Assembly (NCBI GenBank): GCA_024228935.1
Contig: JAAESX010000094.1
Location: 62,001 to 126,000 of the forward strand
From: Pseudomonadota bacterium
GTDB taxonomy: Bacteria > Myxococcota_A > UBA796 > CAJQPC01
Reading direction: 5' to 3'
DNA: 64,000 bases
Below, piece by piece: positions 25,413 to 34,205 of the stretch. Position 1 is the stretch's first letter. The number at the start of each line of letters is the position of its first letter. A model generated the notes under the pieces. The model searched no databases, was not told the origin of the DNA, and saw only the letters and a list, made by a program, of their open reading frames with translations. The position numbers and the translations under genes are program-made.

Positions 25413-26420
25413 CTATTCGTCCGCCTCGAGATCGATGTGCTTGAGCTCGGGGGCGACGTCCTTCATCTGCTGCTCGATCTCCTCCTCCTCGACGTCCAAC
25501 TGGTCGAGGACCTTCTCGCCGAACTCGATGAGGAACGCCTTCATCTCGACCTCGGAGTTCACCGACTCCCAGATTGCGGTGACGTCCATGTCGCGCAGCG
25601 CGTGCTCGGCGACCACCTTGCCGTCGAAGTTGACCTCGGCCTTGAACCGCGCCGAGCTGGCGCCTAGGACCGTCGCCTTGACGTCGTGGATCTCCTCGAC
25701 GGCCTCGTGGTCGGCGATGACCTTCACCAGCGTGTCGCGCTTGGTGGCGTCCATCGAGCGCCCCAGCAGGTACGCCTTGTTCTTCCGGATGAGGAAGATG
25801 GCGAGCAGGCCCAGCAGCACACCGACGAGGATCGAGCCGATCCCGTCCCACATGCCGTTCTGGGTCATGTCGGCCATCCACAGGCAGAGCGCGGCGATGA
25901 CGATTCCGAGGCAGGCGGCGCTGTCCTCGATCAGCACGGCGACGCCCATCGGGTCCGGGCCGTCCTTGATGTAGTCGAACAGCGACATCTTGGCGGCCTT
26001 CGCCTGCTCGCGGACGGACTTGAAGGCCACCCAGTAGGTCCATCCCTCGATGAGGAAGCTGACCGCCAGGATGACGAAGGCGACCGTCAGGTCTTCGGGC
26101 GGCTCCGGGTGCTGCAGGCTGTGGATGCCGTGCATGATCGTCACGCCGGCGCCCAGGAAGAAGATGCCGCAAGCGGAGATCAGCGCCCAGCTGAACTGGG
26201 CGCGCCCGTAGCCGTAGGGGTGGTCGGCGTCCGGCTCCTTCTCCGAGTGCTTGATGCCTATGGCCAGCAGTGACTGGTTTCCGACGTCCGCGAGGCTGTG
26301 GATGCCCTCGGACAGCATCGCGCCGGACCCGGTGAAGCCCCAGCCGACGAGCTTGGCGATCGCGACCGCCGTGTTGGCTCCGATCGCGGCGTAGACCGCC
26401 TTCTTGCTTCCACCGGCCAT
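25413..26420 (-). CDS. cation diffusion facilitator family transporter
   Basis: 335 residues. Six helices in the N-terminal 215 residues; metal-site helices contain EGIHSLADVGNQ (TM2) and LIEDSAACLG (TM5). HPYGYGRAQFSWALIS follows TM2. The Glu in EDSAACLG, in place of the common HxxxD arrangement, resembles the ZnT9-like branch, whose metal preference is uncertain. The C-terminal cytosolic domain of about 110 residues is acidic (EEEEIEQQMKD). The stop of the upstream lipoprotein gene is immediately adjacent. Confidence 0.9.
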   Translation of the reverse strand: MAGGSKKAVYAAIGANTAVAIAKLVGWGFTGSGAMLSEGIHSLADVGNQSLLAIGIKHSEKEPDADHPYGYGRAQFSWALISACGIFFLGAGVTIMHGIHSLQHPEPPEDLTVAFVILAVSFLIEGWTYWVAFKSVREQAKAAKMSLFDYIKDGPDPMGVAVLIEDSAACLGIVIAALCLWMADMTQNGMWDGIGSILVGVLLGLLAIFLIRKNKAYLLGRSMDATKRDTLVKVIADHEAVEEIHDVKATVLGASSARFKAEVNFDGKVVAEHALRDMDVTAIWESVNSEVEMKAFLIEFGEKVLDQLDVEEEEIEQQMKDVAPELKHIDLEADE

Positions 26421-27074
26421 CTAGAACCAGACGCAGGAGCGAGTGCTGATCCAGTTGACGTCGGTCGCGTTGTAGTAGCCGTTGCCGAACTCGGTGCCGG
26501 TGCCGGCGAAGTAGAACGTCGCGGTGTCGTCGTCGTTCTCGCGGACGTCGTAGTTCTCGGTCCAGCCTTCGCTATCCCACAGACCGGACGGGCAGTCGGT
26601 GTCGGTGGTGTTGACCGTGGCCTCGACGGCCAGACCGTAGTCGCAGCTGTTGCAGGCGCCGACGGCGCCTACGGTCGTCGTGACGTCCCACACGACCTGG
26701 CAGTCCTGGCCCGAGTTCCACTCGGAGGTGCCGTAGACCAGCCACTTCTCCCAGCCCGGGCCGTCCTTCTCGTACCAGCCGACGTAGTAGCTGGTGGCGC
26801 CTGCCTGGTCCTCGTAGCCCGAGGCCGTGTCGCAGTACTCGGTGTCGAGCCCCTGGGTCACGTCGGTCAGCGGGTCCGTGTCGGCGTCGCTGTCCGAGTC
26901 GGCATCGGCGTCGGCGTCGCTGTCCGAGTCGGCGTCGCTGTCCGAGTCGGCGTCGCTGTCCGAGTCCGTGTCGGTGTCCGCATCGGCGTCGGTGTCCGCA
27001 TCGGCGTGCACGTGACCAGAGTCGGTGTGGTCGTCCTTGTCACCGCACGCGAGTGCGAGGAAAAGCAGGGTCAT
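26421..27074 (-). CDS. lipoprotein with acidic Asp/Thr/Ser linker
   Basis: 217 residues; GGAGG ribosome site upstream. Lipobox LALAC, then a 55-residue linker of DADSD/DTD repeats, and then a globular domain (residues 70-217) with eight Cys likely in disulfides (CDTASG, CNSCDYGL, RSCVW at the end). Surface-exposed binding or structural lipoprotein by type; function unknown. Located 21 bases after the FG-GAP gene. Confidence 0.82.
   Translation of the reverse strand: MTLLFLALACGDKDDHTDSGHVHADADTDADADTDTDSDSDADSDSDADSDSDADADADSDSDADTDPLTDVTQGLDTEYCDTASGYEDQAGATSYYVGWYEKDGPGWEKWLVYGTSEWNSGQDCQVVWDVTTTVGAVGACNSCDYGLAVEATVNTTDTDCPSGLWDSEGWTENYDVRENDDDTATFYFAGTGTEFGNGYYNATDVNWISTRSCVWF
26875..27006 (-). 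repeat. hexanucleotide-like repeat coding the acidic linker
   Basis: Imperfect gtcggc/gtccga/gtcgct units, coding Asp-Ala-Asp-Ser on the minus strand. Same class of repeat as at 34261, 43315 and 62520. Confidence 0.7.
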
Positions 27075-27095
27075 GGAGTCCTCCGAGGGGTCGTC

Positions 27096-28427
27096 TTAGC
27101 CGGCGCGCCGTCGTCGTGAAAGGCCCAACAGCGCGAGCGGGAGGAGCATCGCATGCCCAGTCGAGGAGCAGCCGCACCCGGGCGCGGGCGAGGGGGCGCC
27201 CGTGTCGTCCGTCGAGTCGGCGGGCGAGTCGGTGGGCGAGTCCGGCGATCCGGTGTCTTCCGGGCCCGAGAGGAAGAGGTGGGCGCGGCCGGACGGGGCC
27301 TCTTCGGGCGCGCCGACGAGGATGTCGGCCAGGCCGTCTCCGTCGAGGTCTCCGACGCCAGTGATCGCCAGGCCGAAGCGGTCCCCGCGGCCGAGCTCGT
27401 CGTGCCAGAGGGCCTCGTGCTCCTGGAGGCCGTCCGGCGACCCGGTGAAGACCCAGGCGAAACCTTGCGCGTTGGTCGCGTCGTACGCCCCGATGGCGAC
27501 GTCGTCGACGCCGTCCCCATCGCGGTCGCCCAGCGGCGCCAGGCTGTAGCCGAACCACAGGTCAGGGGCCTCGTAGGCGGGCGTCAGGGGGAGCCCGAGC
27601 GCCGGCTCGACGCCTCCGCTCAGGGGATAGACCGCGCCGGTGTACCCGCCGGAGACGACGCCCCCGTCGTGGCCTCTCGCGCTGATCAGGGCGTCTGCGT
27701 AGCCGTCGCCGTCGATGTCGCCGGCGCGCGACATGCTGTACCCGAAGCCCGAGGCGGCGTCGTCGGGTTGCAGCCGGGTCTGGCCCAGCCAGGCGGCGCC
27801 GACCCGGGAGTCCTGGGCGTGGCGGTCCTGGTTCGGGGCGCCCACCAGCCGCTCGTCCAGGCCGTCCCCATCCAGATCCGGCACGAGCGCGACCTCGTTC
27901 CCGAAGAGCCCGTGGTCCTGGGGCTCGGGTGGCTCGATCCAGGTCCACTCGTCCGCGGACAGGAGCCACGCGCCACCCGCGTCGTCGCGGCCGGGCTCTC
28001 CGAAGAGCGCGTCCGGGAGTCCGTCGCCATCGACGTCGGCGCCCGCGGCGATCGAGACGCCGAAGTAGGCGCCGTCCTGGGGCTCGGGCGAGGCGAACAC
28101 CTCGCCCGTGCCACCGGGCGTCCATCGCGTGACCTCGCCCGCCCGCGTCGTGTCGCGGAGGCGGCCGATCCAGAGGGCGCCGTCACCGGTGGGCACGATG
28201 GGCTCGCCGAGGCCGACCGCTCGACCGTCCCCGGGGTCGACGCGGGTCCAGGTCTCCTCGGTGAGCAGCCAGACGGCGCCAGCGTCCTCGACGTCGCCGT
28301 CCTGGAAGATCGCGCCGATGACGAGGGTGTCGCCCAGGTGCGAGACGGCCACCCCGAACCGGTCGTCCTCGCCTTGGTCCGGAGGGATCAGCGGCGTGGC
28401 GGCCAGGGCCGCGCCGATGAGGATCAC
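27096..28427 (-). CDS. exported FG-GAP repeat protein with MYXO-CTERM-like tail
   Basis: 443 residues from a GTG that overlaps the stop of the sulfatase gene (GTGA). Short signal peptide (MILIGAALAATP). At least five FG-GAP repeats with calcium-loop motifs DVDGDGLPDALFGE, DLDGDGLDERLVG, DIDGDGYADALIS, DRDGDGVDDVAIG and DLDGDGLADILVG, forming an integrin-alpha-like propeller. A Ser/Pro/Asp linker leads to GCGCSSTGHAMLLPL and SRRRRAG, a MYXO-CTERM-like anchor. Likely cell-surface protein. Confidence 0.9.
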   Translation of the reverse strand: MILIGAALAATPLIPPDQGEDDRFGVAVSHLGDTLVIGAIFQDGDVEDAGAVWLLTEETWTRVDPGDGRAVGLGEPIVPTGDGALWIGRLRDTTRAGEVTRWTPGGTGEVFASPEPQDGAYFGVSIAAGADVDGDGLPDALFGEPGRDDAGGAWLLSADEWTWIEPPEPQDHGLFGNEVALVPDLDGDGLDERLVGAPNQDRHAQDSRVGAAWLGQTRLQPDDAASGFGYSMSRAGDIDGDGYADALISARGHDGGVVSGGYTGAVYPLSGGVEPALGLPLTPAYEAPDLWFGYSLAPLGDRDGDGVDDVAIGAYDATNAQGFAWVFTGSPDGLQEHEALWHDELGRGDRFGLAITGVGDLDGDGLADILVGAPEEAPSGRAHLFLSGPEDTGSPDSPTDSPADSTDDTGAPSPAPGCGCSSTGHAMLLPLALLGLSRRRRAG

Positions 28428-30124
28428 TCAAGGTACCCGAGCGCCTTCAGCGCGTCCGTCGGGGTGTCGCCTCCCGCGCCGTCCTCGGCCGGTCGGACGG
28501 TGGCGCTCACTCCGCGCACCTCGGCGTCTCGAGCCGCTCCGTACAGCGTGCCCTCGACACGCCGGGGGACGCCGCGGCTCTCCTCGAAGACCACACCATC
28601 CAGCCCCTCGGGAGCGGGCCAGCCCCGGTCGGCCAGCAGGCTGGGCAGGATGTCGATGCCGCTCGCCATGAAGGCCGTGCGCTGTCCCTTGCGCGTCGTC
28701 CCCCACCGAATGACCAGGGGGACACCGACGACCTCGTCGTGGAACGCGTGGCCGTGCTCGACGCCGCCGTGCTCCCAGAACTCCTCTCCGTGGTCGCTCG
28801 TGAGGACGACGGTGGTGTCGGACATCGCGCGGGCGTCCAGCTCGTCGAGCAGGCGGCCGATCTGCTCGTCCACGACCGCCACCTCGGCGTCGTAGGCGGC
28901 CCGGACCGCATCCCGCTCGGCCGGCCGGAGCGTGCCCTGCCGCAGGTCCCGTACCGAGGTGCCCTGGTGGTCGTCGCTGTGGTGGTAGGGCAGGTGCGGG
29001 TCGAGGAAGTGGACCCACAGGAAGACGTCGCCCCCAGGGGCGTGGTCCAGCCAGCGCAGCGCCTCGTCGACGACGACCTCGGCTTCATCGGGCTGCACGA
29101 AGGACGCCAGGTCGAGCGTGCGCCCGCCCAGGCCCAGCCCGATGGGGCGGAGCGGAGCGCGCAGGCTCAGGTTCAGCCAGTCGTCGAAGCCCTTGTCCAG
29201 CCCGTGGCCGACGAACGGGTTCGTGACCACGGCCGAGGTCGTGTAGCCCTCGGGCCCCAGGTACTCGGCCAGGGTGGTGACCGAAGGGTCCACCGACTCG
29301 AGCTGGAGCCACGAGGTCCCCACCCGACCGGCGCCGTGGCTGGCGGGCAGCCGTCCGGTGTGCACCGACGCCAGCGCGGGGAGGGTCCACGTCGAGGCGG
29401 AGACCGCGTCGGTGTAGGCGATCCCTTGCTCGGCGAGCCGCTCGTAGCTGTCCATGGACTCGCCGGCGTCGCGACGCAGCGTGTCCACCGTGATGAGGAT
29501 GATCGAGTCGCCGCGGTCCGGCGGCGGAGGGTCGACCGGGTCGAGCGCCAGCAGGGGAGCAGGCAGGAGCAGCGCGAAGCCCGCGCGCCCGTCCCAGACC
29601 GCCAAGGCCGCCGCGGGCACCAGGACGGCGAGCCAGGGGAGCGTCGGCTGGAGCGCCGCGAGGGTCGTCGAGAGGTCCCCGTGTCTGGCGTACCAGACCT
29701 CCATCACCAGGCGACCGATGACGGCAACGGGGGCGAAGAGGATGGCCACCGGCGCTCCGGCGACAGGAAAGCGCTCTTCGAGCAGGTGCCCGAACACGCC
29801 GAAGACGACCGCCACGAACCCCATTCCCAGGGCCGCGGGGATCCGCAGGGGGCCCTCGGCGGCGATGAGCATCCCCAGCGCCAGCGCCCACCCCACGGGC
29901 GCGAACGGACCACGCAGGGCCCGGATGTTGGCGAGCCAGGCGTGTAGCGCGCCGATGCCGACGAGCGCGCCCACCTCGACCGCCGCCCCGGCCAGGGTGG
30001 CCTGGCGCGAGAACAGCCGCCCGACCGCCAGCTCGCTCGCGGCGATCGCCGCCCAGCCAGCCAGGACGGTGGCCCGCTCGCCGGGGGTTAGCAGTCTAGG
30101 CCTCTCACCGTCGGAGTCTCGCAT
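28424..30124 (-). CDS. membrane-anchored sulfatase/phosphatase-superfamily protein
   Basis: 566 residues. The N-terminal 200 residues hold about five membrane helices. The alkaline-phosphatase-like domain follows: ITVDTLRRDAG (metal Asp), WTLPALASVHTG at the nucleophile position, HFLDPHLPYHH, and SDHGEEFWEHGG. The usual Cys/Ser-x-Pro-x-Arg formylglycine site is absent; a Thr sits where the nucleophile is expected, as in phosphotransferase-type relatives. It may move a head group on lipids or glycans. The ATG at 30124 shares bases with the start codon of the divergent OmpA-like gene; a start further in is possible. Confidence 0.85.
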   Translation of the reverse strand: MRDSDGERPRLLTPGERATVLAGWAAIAASELAVGRLFSRQATLAGAAVEVGALVGIGALHAWLANIRALRGPFAPVGWALALGMLIAAEGPLRIPAALGMGFVAVVFGVFGHLLEERFPVAGAPVAILFAPVAVIGRLVMEVWYARHGDLSTTLAALQPTLPWLAVLVPAAALAVWDGRAGFALLLPAPLLALDPVDPPPPDRGDSIILITVDTLRRDAGESMDSYERLAEQGIAYTDAVSASTWTLPALASVHTGRLPASHGAGRVGTSWLQLESVDPSVTTLAEYLGPEGYTTSAVVTNPFVGHGLDKGFDDWLNLSLRAPLRPIGLGLGGRTLDLASFVQPDEAEVVVDEALRWLDHAPGGDVFLWVHFLDPHLPYHHSDDHQGTSVRDLRQGTLRPAERDAVRAAYDAEVAVVDEQIGRLLDELDARAMSDTTVVLTSDHGEEFWEHGGVEHGHAFHDEVVGVPLVIRWGTTRKGQRTAFMASGIDILPSLLADRGWPAPEGLDGVVFEESRGVPRRVEGTLYGAARDAEVRGVSATVRPAEDGAGGDTPTDALKALGYLE

Positions 30125-31094
30125 GCTCGCGCTCCTCGCCTCGGTCCACGCGGCCGACCTGGACTACGGCTACACGCCCAACCCTGGACCCGGGGAGACC
30201 CCCGCGCTGTTCGTCACGCCCGCTCGCGCGGTCGATGAGCTGTACGTCTCCTGCGACGTCGGCAAGACACTCGAGTGGACCAAGAAGGGTGTCTCGGGCG
30301 GCACGAAGCTGACCTTCGAGTTCCCGCGCTCGGCGATCTCGGCCGAGTGCTTCCTGCGAGTCCGCTTCGTCGACGGGTACGTCGAGGAGACCACGCTGCC
30401 GCTGTCCTGGAGCTACGCCTCGGCGCTGTCGGTCGACCTCTCGAACGCGAGCGCCGACATCGAGGAGCACACGCTGACGGTCAACGTGACGGCCCCCGTG
30501 TCCTCGGCCGAGGTCGTCGCGTACGGCGCCGGCAAGGTCGAGCTGGACCGGACGACGATCGAGATCGGCGAGGGCCCCGGCGACATCACCATCCCCTGGG
30601 TGGGTGACGCGAGCGACGTCGTGCTGCTCGACGTGAAGGTCGAGAACGACTCGGCCTGGGCTGGGTTCACGTTCAGCCCTTGGTTCCTGGACGTCCCTCA
30701 CGACGACGTGCTCTTCGAGAGCAACAGCGACGTCATCGACGCGGACCAGGAGTTCAAGCTGGAGCAGACGCTCGCCGAGCTCAACGGGGTGCTCGAGAAG
30801 TACGGCGATGTCGTGCCGGTGAAGCTCTACATCGCGGGCTGCACGGACACGGTCGGCGACGCCGGAGGCAACCGCGATCTGTCCCGTCGCCGGGCCAAGA
30901 GCATCGCCAAGTGGCTGAGAGCGCACGGCTATTCCGAGCCGATCTACTACCACGGCTTCGGCGAAGGCCTGCTCGCTGTGCCCACCGGGGACGGGGTCGA
31001 CATGCAGGCGAACCGGCGCGCGCTCTACCTGGTCGGCGCGGCTCCGCCCCCGGCTGGCTCGGGCATCCCGAGCGTCAGCTGGACGGCGCTGTAG
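30123..31094 (+). CDS. exported protein with OmpA-like peptidoglycan-binding domain
   Basis: 323 residues. Short signal peptide MLALLASVHA. Residues 12-190 are beta-rich and unrecognised. Residues 195-305 match the OmpA C-terminal domain: VLFESNSDVI, YIAGCTDTVG, then NRDLSRRRAKSIAKWL, which holds the Asp and Arg that bind diaminopimelate. Probably links an envelope complex to peptidoglycan. Abuts the convergent gene with no space (TAG at 31092-31094). Confidence 0.88.
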   Translation: MLALLASVHAADLDYGYTPNPGPGETPALFVTPARAVDELYVSCDVGKTLEWTKKGVSGGTKLTFEFPRSAISAECFLRVRFVDGYVEETTLPLSWSYASALSVDLSNASADIEEHTLTVNVTAPVSSAEVVAYGAGKVELDRTTIEIGEGPGDITIPWVGDASDVVLLDVKVENDSAWAGFTFSPWFLDVPHDDVLFESNSDVIDADQEFKLEQTLAELNGVLEKYGDVVPVKLYIAGCTDTVGDAGGNRDLSRRRAKSIAKWLRAHGYSEPIYYHGFGEGLLAVPTGDGVDMQANRRALYLVGAAPPPAGSGIPSVSWTAL

Positions 31095-31697
31095 TCACCA
31101 CTTCTTGGTGAACAGCTTCTTGAACGCGGTCGTGCTCACCTTCGCGGTCAGGAGCTCGCTCCAGGTCGGGTCGTCGTCCTCGGCCAGCTCGTGGGCGTCG
31201 ACGACGTTCTTGGTCAGCAGCTTGCGGAACGACTCCATGCTGGCCTCGCTCGTCAAGAGCGCACCCCAGGTCTGATCCTCGGTCCGGCGAGATTGTCCCT
31301 GCCGCTTCGGCACCGACCGGATTGCCGCGGCGACGTGGCTCCAGACGACGGTCGCAAGGTCCTGCCCGCTGAGCTCGCGAGACACGAAGTCGTCGATGCC
31401 GAGCTTCTCCAGGACAGAGGCCTTGGGCGCGCCGCGGAGCTTGTGGTCGTAGGGGAGCTTGCCGTGGGCGACGAACAGGCAGCCGCATCCCGTGACCTCT
31501 CGCAGGCTGGAGACCTGGTCGATGTCCTGCAGGCCCATCGCCACGACCAGCGGCTTGTGCGCCTCGAGCAGGGGCAGCGCGTATTTGGCCGACCGGGCGT
31601 GGTGGACGTCGAATCGTCCGGTCAGGACCATCGCGACCTGGTCCGCGATGGACGCCTTTCGCGAGACGACGACGATGACGGGCTTCGTGCGTTCCAT
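31095..31697 (-). CDS. degenerate receiver-like protein with duplicated C-terminal motif
   Basis: 200 residues. Residues 5-120 have the length and strand pattern of a response-regulator receiver (VIVVVSRKAS, LVVAMGLQD, KASVLEKLGIDDFVSREL). The acidic pocket and phospho-acceptor Asp are missing. The last 60 residues contain two copies of a 22-residue motif, TWGALLTSEASMESFRKLLT and TWSELLTAKVSTTAFKKLFT, at about 143-164 and 178-199. No known family recognised. Convergent with, and touching, the OmpA-like gene. Confidence 0.8.
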   Translation of the reverse strand: MERTKPVIVVVSRKASIADQVAMVLTGRFDVHHARSAKYALPLLEAHKPLVVAMGLQDIDQVSSLREVTGCGCLFVAHGKLPYDHKLRGAPKASVLEKLGIDDFVSRELSGQDLATVVWSHVAAAIRSVPKRQGQSRRTEDQTWGALLTSEASMESFRKLLTKNVVDAHELAEDDDPTWSELLTAKVSTTAFKKLFTKKW

Positions 31698-31749
31698 GGA
31701 GCTCAGCGTGCCAGATCGATCCGACGGGTTCCAGGCGATATGACCGTCG

Positions 31750-32328
31750 ATGCGGTCTTCGCTCGTCGTCCTCGTCCTCCTGATGCTCGTCGCCGGGCTG
31801 GCGATGTGGCTCCAACCCGATGGGCTGATGCTGCCCAGCGTCTCTTACGGATCGCTCGCGGACCGGGGCGACTACGACTGCGTGCTGGAGGTGGACCGAG
31901 CGGGCGCGATCCCCCCGGTCCCGTCCGACTGCGCCTTGCTCGTCCGCGTCGATGGGCGAGCGCCTGCTGACACCGTCGCGCGGCTGAAGTACGCGGCACG
32001 CTCGGTCGGCCAGAGCCGGATCGACCTCGAGGTCGTGGCACGCATGGAGCCGCCCGCCGAGTCCAAGTCCGGTCCTGCGATGCATCGCCTCGAGCCGGGT
32101 GCTCGGGCTGTCGAGGCCGTGCGGGTGCTCATCGTGCCGCCCCAGGAAGGCGAGCATGCCCAGGTCGCAGCAGCCTGGTCCGAGCTGCTCGAGCTGGGCG
32201 TTCGGGACATCGCTGTCGAGCTGGGGGCCGGCGAGGGCCGGTCCGCTTCGCTCGCCGCGCCGACTGACGAGATCCGGGTCCACCGCCTGACCTCGCCCGA
32301 GCTCATCCCGCTCCCCGGAGTCCTCTGA
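31750..32328 (+). CDS. membrane-anchored protein of unknown function
   Basis: 192 residues. One N-terminal helix (SLVVLVLLMLVAGLAMWL) and a periplasmic alpha/beta domain with two halves that resemble each other weakly (LEVDRAGAIPP, VRVLIVPPQEG). The overall shape recalls ExbD/TolR-type proteins, but key motifs are not evident. TGATG overlap with the zinc-ribbon gene. Confidence 0.72.
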   Translation: MRSSLVVLVLLMLVAGLAMWLQPDGLMLPSVSYGSLADRGDYDCVLEVDRAGAIPPVPSDCALLVRVDGRAPADTVARLKYAARSVGQSRIDLEVVARMEPPAESKSGPAMHRLEPGARAVEAVRVLIVPPQEGEHAQVAAAWSELLELGVRDIAVELGAGEGRSASLAAPTDEIRVHRLTSPELIPLPGVL

Positions 32329-32956
32329 TGTACTTCCTCAAGGCCCTGCTCGAGGTGTTCAACCTCGACCGGGCGAGCAAGGAGGAGATCCCGGACGACC
32401 GGTGTGTCGCCTGCAACGCCAAACAGATCACGTCGCTCGGGGAGAACGCGTACATCTGCGACATCTGCGGCTACGAGGGCGGCAGCGGCCTGGCGAAGAT
32501 CCATGAGGACCGCGAGCGGGCCCAGATGGACGCGCTCCCCGAGGCGAAGAAGCGGAAGGCCGCCGAGCGGAACCTGCGCCAGGCCCGGACGCTCCTCATC
32601 TCGGCCGAGGGCGCGTTCGACGGAGCCATCAGCGCCTCGGTGTACGACCTGCTGGGCGTCGGTGGGGACCCCAGCGGCATCGCCGGCGAGGGGGGGGCGA
32701 GAAGCACAAGCTCATCGGCAGCGCGATGGGCGACGTCGAGCAGGCCCGCGTGCTGGTGAAGGACGCGCTCTACCTGCTGGGCCGGGACGTCGAGGTCGCC
32801 GACGCCGGCGAGATGCACGGCGGCCTGGCCGCGATGGACATCTACCTGGACAACCCCATCAGCGACATGATGGCTCACGGGAAGATCGAGGCGCTGCGCA
32901 CCAAGGCGAAGGCCATCGAGTCCGACGTGGACCAGCTGCTGCTCGAGTTCGTCTAG
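32328..32956 (+). CDS. zinc-ribbon protein, reading frame broken at a G8 run
   Basis: The first frame codes an N-terminal helix and a zinc ribbon (RCVACNAKQIT and ICDICGYEG, two CxxC pairs), then helices up to GIAGEGG. It is then broken at the run of eight G at 32690-32697. The continuation is in another frame from about 32698 (KHKLIGSAMGDVEQARVLVK to LLLEFV). One more G in the run restores a protein of about 209 residues. The fault is probably a homopolymer sequencing error; a real phase-variable tract is possible. Shares the CTAG stop with the convergent aminotransferase gene. Confidence 0.72.
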
Positions 32957-34134
32957 CTGCGGTACCGGTCCAGCGCGATGCCCAGGAGCTCGGCGGCGCG
33001 TACCAGACGGTCGGGTTCGAGGACCGCAGCGATTCGGATCTCGTCGCGACCTCGCGAGGGGTCGGCGTAGAAGCCAGGCCCAGGGGCGACGACCACGCTC
33101 TGCCCCTGGTGGACGAAGTCCCGTGCCAGGAAGCGAGCGAAGGCCTCGGTGTCGTCCACCGGCAGGCGAGCCATCAGGTAGAAGGCGCCGTGGGGCCGTC
33201 CGACGGAGATATCGGGGATGTGCTCCAGCGCCGTCACGAGCGCGTCGATGCGGGCGGCGTAGGTCGCGCGCAGGTCAGCGTAGGTCGACTCGGGCAGCGA
33301 CAGGGCCGCCAGGGCGACGTGCTGCGCCAGCGGCTGGGGGCCGAGCCGGGCCTGGCCCAGGCGCTCGACTCGCTCCATCAGCGCCTTGTTCCGCGAGATG
33401 AGGAAGCCGAGCCGAAGGCCGCAGGCGGACCAGGTCTTGCTCAGGCTGTCGATGCAGATCGCGTGCTCGGCGGCCTCGGGGATCTCCAGGATCGAGCACG
33501 GCGGCTCGCCGAACCAGATGCGTCGGTAGACCTCGTCGAGGATCAGGAAGCGGTCGTGGCGACGGGCCCAGCGGACCAGGCGCTCGATCTCCGAGCGCCC
33601 GTAGACGGCGCCCGTCGGGTTGCCGGGGTTGGCCAGGACCAGGGCGCGCACGTCGTCGGTCGTCGCCGCGTCCAACGCCTCGTCGTCGGGCAGGGCGAAG
33701 CCTTCCGCCAGCGAGGTCGACAGCGCCCGGACCTTCACGCCCGCGACCGTTCCGAAGCCGTTGTAGTTCGTGTAGTACGGCTCGGGCGCCAGGATGGTGG
33801 CGCCGGGCTCGGCGACGGCCGTGAAGGCGAACAGCAGCGCCTCGGATCCACCGGTGGTGACGGCGACGTCGGCCGGCGTGAGATCGGGGCACCAGTGGCT
33901 GTGGTAGCGGGCGGCGGCCTCGCGGCAGGCGGGAATCCCGGACGCTGGGCCGTATCCCATCACTTTTGGTTGAAACGCTCGCACCGCACTGAGCATCTCG
34001 GGCGGCGTGGGGATGTCGGGCTGGCCGATGTTCACGCGCAGGAACTCGACCTCGGGACGGGCCCAGGTGTGCGCATCGAGCTTGCGGATCGCGCTCTCCT
34101 GGAGCGCCTGGACACGGGGGGAAAGTCGCGGCAT
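32953..34134 (-). CDS. PLP-dependent aminotransferase, class I/II (aspartate aminotransferase fold)
   Basis: 393 residues, typical length. Motifs: GQPDIPTP, GYGPASGIPACREA, TTGGSEALLFAF, Tyr in YYTNYNGF, Asn in NPGNPTGAVY, Asp in ILDEVYRRI, PLP-lysine in SLSKTWSACGLRLG, Arg near the C-terminus in RDEIRIAAV. Transfers amino groups between amino and keto acids; substrate not predictable. The first stretch MPRLSPRVQALQESAIRKL is typical. Confidence 0.93.
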   Translation of the reverse strand: MPRLSPRVQALQESAIRKLDAHTWARPEVEFLRVNIGQPDIPTPPEMLSAVRAFQPKVMGYGPASGIPACREAAARYHSHWCPDLTPADVAVTTGGSEALLFAFTAVAEPGATILAPEPYYTNYNGFGTVAGVKVRALSTSLAEGFALPDDEALDAATTDDVRALVLANPGNPTGAVYGRSEIERLVRWARRHDRFLILDEVYRRIWFGEPPCSILEIPEAAEHAICIDSLSKTWSACGLRLGFLISRNKALMERVERLGQARLGPQPLAQHVALAALSLPESTYADLRATYAARIDALVTALEHIPDISVGRPHGAFYLMARLPVDDTEAFARFLARDFVHQGQSVVVAPGPGFYADPSRGRDEIRIAAVLEPDRLVRAAELLGIALDRYRS

Positions 34135-34175
34135 CGCGTCACCTCGTCAGGCCGCCGCGGTAGCGCGTTTCCGGG

Positions 34176-34181
34176 TAGCCT
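34176..34181 (+). promoter_or_regulatory. candidate -10 element (TAGCCT)
   Basis: TAGCCTG lies 24 bases before the ATG at 34206, in the 71-bp divergent gap. The same TAGnCTG word precedes the genes at 46525 and 63928. No clear -35 is visible. Confidence 0.35.
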
Positions 34182-34205
34182 GCACCTTGCTCCCTGGAGG
34201 GGATC

